Virus record (IMG/VR): IMGVR_UViG_3300042458_000828
Coordinates: 1-25,143 of that record
DNA from: a virus
Length of the DNA: 25,143 bases
Strand: one strand, 5' to 3'
Position 1 is the first letter of the stretch. Each line of letters begins with the position of its first letter. Position numbers and translations under genes: made by a program. Below, in pieces: positions 7,870-14,145 of this stretch. The notes under the pieces are model-generated. The model made no database searches. It was not told the origin of the DNA and worked only from the letters and a program-made list of their open reading frames with translations.

Positions 7870-9984
7870 TTAGGCGCCAACGATTGTTTTAAACTCAACA
7901 CCAGTACGCGTAGCAATGAAGTTAAGCGTAATAAAGTTAATAGAACGAGTTGGCTTGATGTAGATATCAGCAACAAAACGATTGCCATCAACCACATCAC
8001 CGCTATTGTTTGTGGAGTCGCATACAACGCGGAAGTCAGTAATCCCACGTCGACCTTTAACATCACGAAGATAAGGTTCAACCATATTCTTAAATGCTGC
8101 ACGAGTAAAGTCGTCGTTTTGTTCAAACAATTGATATTTACTAGCAGTGCTAATAGATTTCTCAAGAGTAATAAACAAACGGCGAACATTGATGCGATCA
8201 AATGCACTTGGTTTTGCCAAGCGTGTTTTATCACCATACAATACAATACCTTGACCTGGGAATGCGCAAATTGGATTAACTCCAACTTTATAAAGGTCAT
8301 CACGGTCTGCTTGATTTGGATTGTATGCAAGTTTAACTACATCTTGCAATTGACCACGGTTAAAACCAGCTGGGCTAAACCACGCATCAGCAACTTCATC
8401 AGTATTTGCGCATAACCCAGCAATGTGGCCACAAGCAGGAATCCATAGATAGTTATCATTGTACTTGTTGTACACATAAACTGGAGATGAATCCATTACA
8501 ATATAACTGCTAACAGGGCAAGCATTTGTGGTTAACTTGTCAGTTAAGATTGTGCTCTTTTTGGTAGCATCAGTTGTCTTATTAGCAACATCCAACGGCG
8601 CACTTATAAATCCTACGCAATCTTTGCGAGAATTGACAATGGTCGCCAATTTGATATCATTGGTTACCGCAGTTGAGGTAACAGCATGAACTTCACCAAA
8701 CAATAAGTTTACATCAACACTTTGTGCATCGGTAAACAGGTCATATGCTGTGCTCATACCAGTTGCTGTCATTGCAGCATTTGTGCCACTTTCAAGTGTA
8801 ATAATAACACCACCACCTACAGCTGATCGTGCACTTAATTGTGTAGCAACGGTTCCAGCGGAAAACGCGCTACCATCTGTTCTAGTAAATTCAGCTTCAG
8901 TTAACAATGAGGCAGAACCAGCAACAGTAGTATTGCGAGTATACATCAACTTATTGATGTATATGTAATTTGAATTGCGATTAACAACATCACGATAATA
9001 ATTGGTTGCGCCATTATCTGTTTTTGCATCAGTAAAGAGCGAAAGGCCTTCCCATTTTTCAAGAATTGTTCCAGCAGTACCAGTGAATGATCCGTCGCTG
9101 TCAATGACAGCGATGTGAATTTCATCGTTGAATTCTTTAGCGCTCCAACCATTTGCGGTCTGAATTTTTTCTGAATATGAACTTTTTCCAGGAACATACG
9201 AAAAGTAACTAGACATATCATTGCGCTGTGTACCATCAGTTTGACCTGTAGTTGCTGGTGTTAATGCAGTACTACGGCAAAGTACAACGCTTAACGCATT
9301 ACCAAGAACACCTGGATAACGTGCAACAATTGCACTCTTAAGTACTGTGCCACTAACAGTTGCATCAAATACGTCTTTATTGTTAATGCGAGTTGATGTA
9401 ACGGCTGCATACCCGTTTGTTGCAATCGCGCTTACTGCCAATGTACAGCTAGTACCAGTACCACCTGTTGTAACTATACCAGTTGTAGCAGTATAGCCTG
9501 CACCGCTATAAAGAAGAGCAACAGTTGCAACTGGGCCAGTTGCTGCGCCGCCGCTAATAGTTAATACTTGAGCAGTTGCAAGATTTCCTGCTGTACCACC
9601 GCTAAGAGTAAGTATATCACCTACTGCATAACCTGTACCAGCCGCAGTAGGTGCAGCTGTAAGAGTCGTAATTGCACCTGTGGCTTGCCATGGTTTAGTA
9701 GCAGCATTATAATCAGCAGTTTCAACCGAGCGGGAAACTTTAAGATTACTACCATACTTTAAAAAGCTTGCGGCGGTGAAAAAGCTAGCTGTAGTTGAAG
9801 TAGTAACATTATTTGGTGGACCAAAATTTGTTACAAGATCTTTTTCAGAGCTTACAGTAACCAGTTGACCTGCCGGCCCCCAGTTGAAGGATCCTGCATA
9901 ACCACCAACGCTGGTAGCAAGTGCAGGCACAATGTTTGTTAGGTCGATTTCTTTAACTTCGACTCCGGCTGAATATAGGGCCAT
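7870..9984 (-). CDS. 18: Tail sheath protein (gp18) with inserted repeat domain
   Basis: A 704-residue contractile sheath subunit (T4: 659). The N-terminus 'YSAGVEVKEIDLTNIVPALATSVGGYAG' with 'FNWGPAGQ' is the classic gp18 start. The C-terminal half has the conserved 'CAFPGQGIVLYGDKT' and 'RINVRRLFITLEKSI' blocks and ends in 'GRRGITDFRVVCD' and 'PTRSINFITLNFIATRTGVEF', the core that binds neighbours and the tube. Unusual is a Gly/Thr/Ala-rich insert at about residues 101-190 with two 'GxGY' repeats ('GTGYAVGDILTLSGGT' and 'YSGAGYTATTGIVTTGGTGT'). It would be exposed on the sheath surface (inference). A late promoter lies 60 bases upstream, between gp17 and gp18. Confidence 0.96.
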   Translation of the reverse strand: MALYSAGVEVKEIDLTNIVPALATSVGGYAGSFNWGPAGQLVTVSSEKDLVTNFGPPNNVTTSTTASFFTAASFLKYGSNLKVSRSVETADYNAATKPWQATGAITTLTAAPTAAGTGYAVGDILTLSGGTAGNLATAQVLTISGGAATGPVATVALLYSGAGYTATTGIVTTGGTGTSCTLAVSAIATNGYAAVTSTRINNKDVFDATVSGTVLKSAIVARYPGVLGNALSVVLCRSTALTPATTGQTDGTQRNDMSSYFSYVPGKSSYSEKIQTANGWSAKEFNDEIHIAVIDSDGSFTGTAGTILEKWEGLSLFTDAKTDNGATNYYRDVVNRNSNYIYINKLMYTRNTTVAGSASLLTEAEFTRTDGSAFSAGTVATQLSARSAVGGGVIITLESGTNAAMTATGMSTAYDLFTDAQSVDVNLLFGEVHAVTSTAVTNDIKLATIVNSRKDCVGFISAPLDVANKTTDATKKSTILTDKLTTNACPVSSYIVMDSSPVYVYNKYNDNYLWIPACGHIAGLCANTDEVADAWFSPAGFNRGQLQDVVKLAYNPNQADRDDLYKVGVNPICAFPGQGIVLYGDKTRLAKPSAFDRINVRRLFITLEKSISTASKYQLFEQNDDFTRAAFKNMVEPYLRDVKGRRGITDFRVVCDSTNNSGDVVDGNRFVADIYIKPTRSINFITLNFIATRTGVEFKTIVGA

Positions 9985-10044
9985 ATTTTTTTATTTCTCA
10001 GTTGTTATAATAAGTTGTCATAATAAGAAGGCTTTCAATAATCC

Positions 10045-10052
10045 TATTTATA
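10045..10052 (-). promoter_or_regulatory. Late promoter TATAAATA before gp18
   Basis: Perfect late octamer on the minus strand in the 80-base gap between the last terminase fragment and gp18, 60 bases before the gp18 ATG. Confidence 0.75.
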
Positions 10053-10064
10053 AAATACGACATT

Positions 10065-11177
10065 TTACAGGCTATCCCATTCACGGTTTTGTGTCAATGC
10101 TTCTTGATAGTATTGTGAACTTTCTGGAGCATCAGATCCATAGTTATTTATGACGCCAAATAATGGAACATCTTCATCCATTTCACGTATCTTTTCACTA
10201 TATAAGAGTTGTTTAAGATCAACATTACTGATACCACCAAATGCTTCAGTACTAACAAACCATGAAAACATAACAAGGTTCATTACCAAGTCATCATGCG
10301 TACTTCCGCGTGCAGCATAACTATCACCTTTTGGCTCAAAGCTGCTCAACTCGGCAATAGCATCTATGTCGCATACTTCCAGCTTTCCATTCTCAATCAA
10401 GTCTTTAAGATTGCTGCAGCCAATACGTTTAACGCGTTTTGTCATCATGACGCCAATACCATTGCTCTTGACCGCGCTTGATACAAACATATTATCATAT
10501 TCATATTCATAATATACAGCATTACATACAACCTGTCCAGCGTCATTGTTTTCTATGACTACCATTGCATTATTATATTGCTTTGCAGCTCGCACAATAA
10601 GTTCTGGATATATCAATGGACTTATAAGATTATCACGATAAGTACACACGGTTTTAAATGGCATACTGCTAACATTAAAAACAGTAAATGTGCTATAGTC
10701 TTGCCCACGGCCTTTGCTAACATCAACCGTCATAATATAGTCATGCGCTTCAATAGGATCATCATAATAGCGTATACCATATTGACGTTTATTTGGTTCA
10801 ATACCTTTTAGACCTAATAGCGCTTCACTACTAATTAGAGTTGCGCTACTTCCAATAAAGTCACAGTTATGTGAAATAATATCGCCATCATGATAAAAAC
10901 AATGAGTATCCGATACGCCAACCGGATCGTATAATTCAATTTCTTTATTAAAAAATTCAATATGAAACACTGTAAAACCGTCACTTAAGATGTCATTTAT
11001 AACCAATTCGGTTGCAACCTTTTGCAGCCCATTAATAATAAATTTATGATTTAAAGAACAATTTATACTCTTTCCTGTATATGATATTATTTGAAGATAT
11101 TCTTTATGAATAGTTTTCCTAACACCACTAAATTTAACATATTGGTCATTACTATTTTTAATTAAAATATCATTCAT
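10065..11177 (-). CDS. 17: Large terminase fragment 3: C-intein 2 plus nuclease domain
   Basis: A 370-residue protein made of two parts. Residues 1-104 are a C-terminal split intein half ending DIISHN. Residues 105-370 are the nuclease half of a T4 gp17-type terminase, starting CDFIGSSATLIS. The nuclease acidic residues are visible: Asp in 'MTVDVSKGRGQDYST' (near residue 151), Glu in 'VVIENNDAGQVV', and 'THDDLVMNLVMF' near the end. T4 gp17 has the same three blocks. On its own the fragment lacks the ATPase, so it must be joined in trans to the middle fragment to give a working packaging motor. The start codon overlaps the endonuclease stop (ATGA) and no Shine-Dalgarno sequence is visible, so translation is probably coupled. 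Confidence 0.93.
   Translation of the reverse strand: MNDILIKNSNDQYVKFSGVRKTIHKEYLQIISYTGKSINCSLNHKFIINGLQKVATELVINDILSDGFTVFHIEFFNKEIELYDPVGVSDTHCFYHDGDIISHNCDFIGSSATLISSEALLGLKGIEPNKRQYGIRYYDDPIEAHDYIMTVDVSKGRGQDYSTFTVFNVSSMPFKTVCTYRDNLISPLIYPELIVRAAKQYNNAMVVIENNDAGQVVCNAVYYEYEYDNMFVSSAVKSNGIGVMMTKRVKRIGCSNLKDLIENGKLEVCDIDAIAELSSFEPKGDSYAARGSTHDDLVMNLVMFSWFVSTEAFGGISNVDLKQLLYSEKIREMDEDVPLFGVINNYGSDAPESSQYYQEALTQNREWDSL
10866..11177 (-). other. Split intein 2, C-terminal half (104 aa)
   Basis: This covers residues 1-104 of fragment 3. It contains an intein block-B-like 'CSLNHKF', a block-F pattern 'ELYDPVGVSDTHCFYHDG' and the block-G ending 'IISHN' followed by Cys, the +1 splice nucleophile. 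The same size and layout (about 104 residues, 'LYDP-x-x-V', 'SHN/C-x-F-x-G-S') are known from the atypically split AceL-TerL intein of a metagenomic terminase, recalled from the literature. Block A is absent here and is supplied by the N-half at 11781-11882. Confidence 0.9.
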
Positions 11178-11809
11178 AGATTTTTTACATATTCATAGAT
11201 CATATTTTCGCATATAGGCAATTCTTTTGCCATATACCTAGCATATAATCTACTTTTAGTTAATACCCGACCATTTTTAGCTTTTAATCCAATTTGGTCA
11301 TTAACAAATTCATAATAGCCTTGTATAATTTTTTGTATATCTTCATCGGTTAATTTACTCCATGTCTTTTTTCCTTTTTTTGCTAAAGATATTTTTTCCT
11401 TTATAGATGGGTCCTTAGCAAAGAATGCCTTACTCCTTTCAGACCGTATATTAAAACCTTCAGCTGCTGCCCTATTTTTAGCGGCGTCTGACATTTTCTT
11501 TTTAGCTTCATCGCTAAATTTGTAACCAAATGTTGAAAAATTTGATGAATTGTGTCCATGCCCCTTTCCTCCCTGTGTGGAATTTAGACCATTACGAAAT
11601 GTGTCTAAATTAATAATAGCCATTTCTTCAGCCTCTTCAATATCTTTTCTACTTTCTGATTCAAGTAAAATTTCATATGTAAATGAATGTCCATTAAATC
11701 TTTTACTGTGTGCATGCTGAGCCATTCTATTCTTAATACGATAATCAATAGTAATACCTACATATTGATTTCCATCATCACGAGTTATGCAGTATAGGAT
11801 ATGTTTCAT
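11174..11809 (-). CDS. GIY-YIG homing endonuclease in terminase break 2
   Basis: A 211-residue GIY-YIG enzyme. The core is 'LYCITRDDGNQYVGITIDYR' at residues 5-24, with Y6 and Y16-V-G-I as the GIY/YIG pair, an Arg in the following helix, and a Glu-rich helix 'IEEAEEMAII' that holds the metal-binding Glu. C-terminal segments are NUMOD3-like DNA-binding repeats ('FSDEAKKKMSDAAKNRAA', 'KEKISLAKKGKK') and a helix-turn-helix-like end ('LTKSRLYARYMAKELPICEN'). Its first 32 bases overlap the N-intein of fragment 2 in another frame, and its stop overlaps fragment 3 by ATGA. A TATAAATA promoter sits 33 bases upstream, inside the N-intein. It probably cuts intein-free terminase genes and so copies the split intein into them. 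Confidence 0.9.
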   Translation of the reverse strand: MKHILYCITRDDGNQYVGITIDYRIKNRMAQHAHSKRFNGHSFTYEILLESESRKDIEEAEEMAIINLDTFRNGLNSTQGGKGHGHNSSNFSTFGYKFSDEAKKKMSDAAKNRAAAEGFNIRSERSKAFFAKDPSIKEKISLAKKGKKTWSKLTDEDIQKIIQGYYEFVNDQIGLKAKNGRVLTKSRLYARYMAKELPICENMIYEYVKNL

Positions 11810-12470
11810 AGAGATTCTTAAGTTTGATTTTGATTTTATTATTATTTATAATAACATTAACTTCAGAATCACCGTCTAAACATTCAAACTCTTGGTTAAA
11901 CTGCAATTCACTGCTGTTGGCAATAGTTTGCTTTTTCCATGCTTCATCACGCCCAGGTACATCACTCCATTTGATTGTGAATGGTTTAAATTCACTTGTC
12001 TTTTGTACCGCGCCTTCCCATAAGCGATAAAACATATTGCCTACACCATTAGGAGTACTTGTAATGATTACCTTGGTATCTTTACCAGATGAAATAACAG
12101 GATAGGTACTTGTATAAAACTCATTAGCATTTTGCACGAATGCAAATTCGTCAAGGAAAATACAGTTATGGCTAATCAATCCATTTGTATAATATGCATG
12201 AGTATCTTTAACATTTAGCAAATCATAGACAGATTCATTGGCAATTTCATCTATACTTTCTATGCGGATATTTGCGTAAAGTATATCTCCAATTTGTAAA
12301 AATCTTGCAGGGATATATGTTTCGCCATCATCCATTAAAAGTTCATGGTCAGGTGTACATTTAATACTCCTATCATCGGTACATACAATACACAGTAAAC
12401 TGTCTGAAGTACCTTTATTTAGTATTCCATCAAATTGCTTAAACCCTTTATGTGTTAATACCTCAATCAT
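11778..12470 (-). CDS. 17: Large terminase fragment 2: C-intein 1, Walker B segment, N-intein 2
   Basis: A 230-residue protein of three parts. Residues 1-102 are a C-intein half ending LISHN. Residues 103-196 are a terminase segment beginning CIFLDEFAFV, the Walker B motif with Asp107-Glu108. This segment carries the coupling motif 'IITSTPNG' (about 136-142) and ends 'QFNQEFE'. Residues 197-230 are an N-intein half beginning CLDGDS. The middle piece of the terminase is therefore flanked by intein halves of opposite polarity and needs two trans-splicing events, one at each end. In uninterrupted T4-like gp17 the joins read '...RG-x-S-x-N/x-I-F-L-D-E' and '...QEFE/C-x-F-x-G-(S/T)'. The start overlaps the previous stop (ATGA). 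The N-intein end overlaps the start of the next endonuclease. Confidence 0.93.
   Translation of the reverse strand: MIEVLTHKGFKQFDGILNKGTSDSLLCIVCTDDRSIKCTPDHELLMDDGETYIPARFLQIGDILYANIRIESIDEIANESVYDLLNVKDTHAYYTNGLISHNCIFLDEFAFVQNANEFYTSTYPVISSGKDTKVIITSTPNGVGNMFYRLWEGAVQKTSEFKPFTIKWSDVPGRDEAWKKQTIANSSELQFNQEFECLDGDSEVNVIINNNKIKIKLKNLYETYPILHNS
11781..11882 (-). other. Split intein 2, N-terminal half (34 aa)
   Basis: This covers residues 197-230 of fragment 2. It begins with Cys1 in 'CLDGDSEV' (block A: C-x-x-G-D-S/T), then 'KIKIKLKNLYET', and ends at a stop 34 residues later. It is far shorter than canonical split N-inteins of about 90-120 residues, because block B has moved to the C-half. 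It pairs with the C-half at 10866-11177. The preceding residues, EFE, and the +1 Cys of fragment 3 define the splice join. Confidence 0.9.
11843..11850 (-). promoter_or_regulatory. Late promoter TATAAATA inside N-intein 2
   Basis: A perfect late octamer on the minus strand, within the codons for Ile-Ile-Asn of N-intein 2 and 33 bases before the endonuclease ATG at 11809. It would let the endonuclease and terminase fragment 3 be transcribed without the upstream fragments. The A/T-rich codons could produce it by chance. Confidence 0.5.
12165..12470 (-). other. Split intein 1, C-terminal half (102 aa)
   Basis: This covers residues 1-102 of fragment 2. It contains block B 'CTPDHELLM' (T-x-x-H), 'ARFLQIGDIL', block F 'VYDLLNVKDTHAYYTNG' and block G 'LISHN' followed by Cys103 of the terminase. 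The penultimate His and the terminal Asn needed for splicing are present. Block A is missing and is provided by the N-half at 13409-13510, making this an atypical split. Confidence 0.92.
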
Positions 12471-13408
12471 TTCTTAGTTGTATTAACCCATCCAGCTGGT
12501 GCTTCATGCGGAAAGTAATATCCTCTTTTGGATGCATCAGATGGATCGGTAAAGTATTTCTTACCTTTATTTTTAGCAATCATTCCTTTTTTAGCAAGTG
12601 ACATTTTATCTTTAGATTCTGCACTGCGTTTCATACCGCGATGCTTTTCAGCCGTCTTACGTATCTTTTCTGGATTATGATTTATTTTTGAGACATGATC
12701 TATACTCTTTTTCATACCAGTCAACGCTTTACTAATCTTTTCACCAAACCCGTCTGGCTTAGACATACCTTTTAATTTTTGCGATACAATACGACCATTA
12801 GCTTTTCGTGTTTCAGGTAAAGCTTCTATCATTTGGTTTCTTTTATGATAAAATTCTTCGGCCGCAGATTGAATATCAGGCAATTCATACTGTATATTAC
12901 CATTAGGATTTCCGCATTCATAAATTACTTTTACTCGTGCAGCGTGTGCATTGCAATCTTTAAGATAGCCCAATTCATATATTGCATCTTCTACGGTATG
13001 GAATATTCTTCCATCGGTATGAACTATCTTATAACCATTTCCACTATGCAATCCGGTTTTTTGTTTACTTAATTTTTCACGGGTTTCTTTACTATGTGTC
13101 TTTCCATAAAATCCATTATTTTCGCCATGAAGTACACAAATATTACCTCCAACTGATAGATTATAAGTATCTTCTCTTAAAGTAAAGTCGCGATCAACAA
13201 TTCTTTTTTCTTCGGCCTCAGCTTCTTCTTTAGTATTGTATACAGCTAAGATTTCTTTATTAAACCGGTCAACTCCATATTTTTCAACAGCTCTTCTTAT
13301 CAGTTTACCTGATCCCATATATCCATCATCTATGTTGTGTGTAGAATGATAACCCACATAGATTTTACCATTAACTTTATTGGTAATTTTATAAACAGTA
13401 TAATACAT
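12467..13408 (-). CDS. GIY-YIG homing endonuclease 1, possible internal translation start
   Basis: A 313-residue product would arise from the in-frame ATG at 13408. This ATG has a GAGGA Shine-Dalgarno sequence 4 bases upstream and a TATAAATA late promoter 23 bases upstream, both inside the N-intein codons. The GIY-YIG core is 'YYTVYKITNKVNGKIYVGYH' (full-frame residues 207-226), followed by 'NIDDGYMGSGKLI' and a Glu-rich helix 'EEAEAEEKRIV'. NUMOD3-type repeats follow ('GFYGKTHSKETREKLSKQKT', 'GEKISKALTGMKKS', 'HRGMKRSAESKDKMSLAKKG'). A C-terminal 'F-T-D-P...A-P-A-G-W-V' module resembles the 'P-D-G-W' module of the uvsY-uvsW endonuclease. It may be made both fused to the intein and alone, an inference from the initiation signals. 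Confidence 0.8.
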   Translation of the reverse strand: MYYTVYKITNKVNGKIYVGYHSTHNIDDGYMGSGKLIRRAVEKYGVDRFNKEILAVYNTKEEAEAEEKRIVDRDFTLREDTYNLSVGGNICVLHGENNGFYGKTHSKETREKLSKQKTGLHSGNGYKIVHTDGRIFHTVEDAIYELGYLKDCNAHAARVKVIYECGNPNGNIQYELPDIQSAAEEFYHKRNQMIEALPETRKANGRIVSQKLKGMSKPDGFGEKISKALTGMKKSIDHVSKINHNPEKIRKTAEKHRGMKRSAESKDKMSLAKKGMIAKNKGKKYFTDPSDASKRGYYFPHEAPAGWVNTTKK

Positions 13409-14023
13409 ATGTTCCTCGATGAGTTTACTTTTATTTATATAATCATCTATTTTAACATAGTAAATTGCATCATTTTCATATATACAAATTTTGGTATCAC
13501 CTGTCACACAATTCATACTCAAACCACGAATACTGCTACCGCTTGTTGCCGCTGCAATAATTTGGCTGTTGTTGCTAAACTTGATACTGCCTTTGTTCAA
13601 TACCTTACACCCAGGCTGCAAAAAGAATGGCAGGTTTTCCAACATTAGTGTTAAACGGCTCAACATCTCACGTGCAGTTGCACCTTTGTTTGCTAGCATA
13701 CCAATTGTTTTATCTGGATTAAATATGACATAGTGCAGGAGCCATGCCACACTTGTTATACTTTTACCGCTTTGACGACAGGCTAGCACAATGTTGAAAC
13801 GATTGTCCGTAAAGTGTTGCACCATCTTTTCCTGATAACCACGCAGCTTAAAAGGAACAAGCCCATGATCCAAGTGAATAACCTTTACATACTGCTCACA
13901 AAAATAACCAACATCGGCCATGCAACGTTGATATTCAACAATCTCATGCGCCGTAAAGTTTTGCTGCACGCCATCGCCCTTCACGTGCGGGTTGCCATTG
14001 TAGGCATTTGGATGACTAGACAT
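12467..14023 (-). CDS. 17: Large terminase fragment 1: ATPase N-part, N-intein 1, fused GIY-YIG endonuclease
   Basis: A 518-residue reading frame. Residues 1-171 are the N-terminal ATPase part of T4 gp17-type terminase, with 'PFKLRGYQEKMVQHF' (adenine-binding region), Walker A 'CRQSGKS' at 82-88, and 'SGSSIRGLSMN' just before the break. Residues 172-205 are an N-intein half beginning CVTGDT. With no stop codon between, residues 206-518 continue as a GIY-YIG homing endonuclease. The protein is thus terminase, N-intein and nuclease in one chain. Trans-splicing with fragment 2 would free the terminase part and leave the intein half joined to the endonuclease. No Shine-Dalgarno sequence is seen, and the start is nested in AATAAATA repeats. 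The stop overlaps fragment 2 (ATGA). Confidence 0.93.
   Translation of the reverse strand: MSSHPNAYNGNPHVKGDGVQQNFTAHEIVEYQRCMADVGYFCEQYVKVIHLDHGLVPFKLRGYQEKMVQHFTDNRFNIVLACRQSGKSITSVAWLLHYVIFNPDKTIGMLANKGATAREMLSRLTLMLENLPFFLQPGCKVLNKGSIKFSNNSQIIAAATSGSSIRGLSMNCVTGDTKICIYENDAIYYVKIDDYINKSKLIEEHMYYTVYKITNKVNGKIYVGYHSTHNIDDGYMGSGKLIRRAVEKYGVDRFNKEILAVYNTKEEAEAEEKRIVDRDFTLREDTYNLSVGGNICVLHGENNGFYGKTHSKETREKLSKQKTGLHSGNGYKIVHTDGRIFHTVEDAIYELGYLKDCNAHAARVKVIYECGNPNGNIQYELPDIQSAAEEFYHKRNQMIEALPETRKANGRIVSQKLKGMSKPDGFGEKISKALTGMKKSIDHVSKINHNPEKIRKTAEKHRGMKRSAESKDKMSLAKKGMIAKNKGKKYFTDPSDASKRGYYFPHEAPAGWVNTTKK
13413..13417 (-). promoter_or_regulatory. Shine-Dalgarno GAGGA for internal endonuclease start
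   Basis: GAGGA is 4 bases before the in-frame ATG at 13408. It is notable because most starts in this window show no Shine-Dalgarno sequence. The same bases encode Glu-Glu at the end of N-intein 1. Confidence 0.55.
13432..13439 (-). promoter_or_regulatory. Late promoter TATAAATA inside N-intein 1
   Basis: A perfect late octamer on the minus strand within the codons for Tyr-Ile-Asn of N-intein 1. It lies 23 bases before the endonuclease ATG, with the GAGGA Shine-Dalgarno between them, so a normal short leader would result. Confidence 0.6.
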
Positions 14024-14034
14024 ATTTATTTATT
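14023..14034 (-). promoter_or_regulatory. Overlapping AATAAATA octamers at the gp17 start
   Basis: The minus strand reads AATAAATAAATA running into the gp17 ATG. The upstream octamer (14034-14027) is only 3 bases from the start, and the second includes the A of ATG. If used as late promoters they would start RNA inside the gene, so they may simply be an A-rich translation leader. Confidence 0.3.
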
Positions 14035-14110
14035 TTTACCTTTACAAGTTTGCAGAACCCTGTTACAATTGATTTAGATCAAACCGCTAATGGCAATCTA
14101 ATTATATATT

Positions 14111-14145
14111 GGTTTGACCGAAGGCTCCCGAAGGGATGGTCAAAC
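14111..14145 (-). terminator. Hairpin overlapping the gp16 stop
   Basis: An 8-bp stem GTTTGACC/GGTCAAAC (14138-14145 with 14112-14119) encloses a smaller CCC-TTCG-GGA hairpin. The gp16 TGA lies in the stem. An A/T-rich stretch (AATATATAATTAG) follows, not a clean T run. It may reduce read-through from gp16 to gp17 or act in RNA processing. Confidence 0.45.

Larger units (their letters stand above)
13409..13510 (-). other. Split intein 1, N-terminal half (34 aa)
   Basis: This covers residues 172-205 of fragment 1. It begins CVTGDTKICIYEN, block A with Cys1 and the G-D-T signature, followed by 'YYVKIDDYINKSKLIEEH'. It ends where the endonuclease Met begins, giving 34 residues, the same length as N-intein 2. 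The C-half is at 12165-12470. The chain does not terminate here but runs on into the endonuclease. Confidence 0.88.

Noticed and set aside
7845-8330. Minus-strand frame of 161 codons overlapping gp18
   Set aside because: It lies within the coding sequence of the well-supported sheath protein in another frame, is Leu-rich and has no recognisable domain.
12467-13408. Terminase fragment 1 as an ordinary pseudogene broken by an endonuclease
   Set aside because: All catalytic motifs are kept across the three fragments, the frames are intact and the intein halves have their splice residues, which argues for a working trans-spliced product.
10065-14023. Group I or group II introns as the cause of the broken terminase gene
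   Set aside because: The breaks are flanked by translated sequence with intein block A (C-x-x-G-D-T/S), B, F and G (SHN/C) motifs, and the extein ends join at Cys. No intron core structure was recognised.
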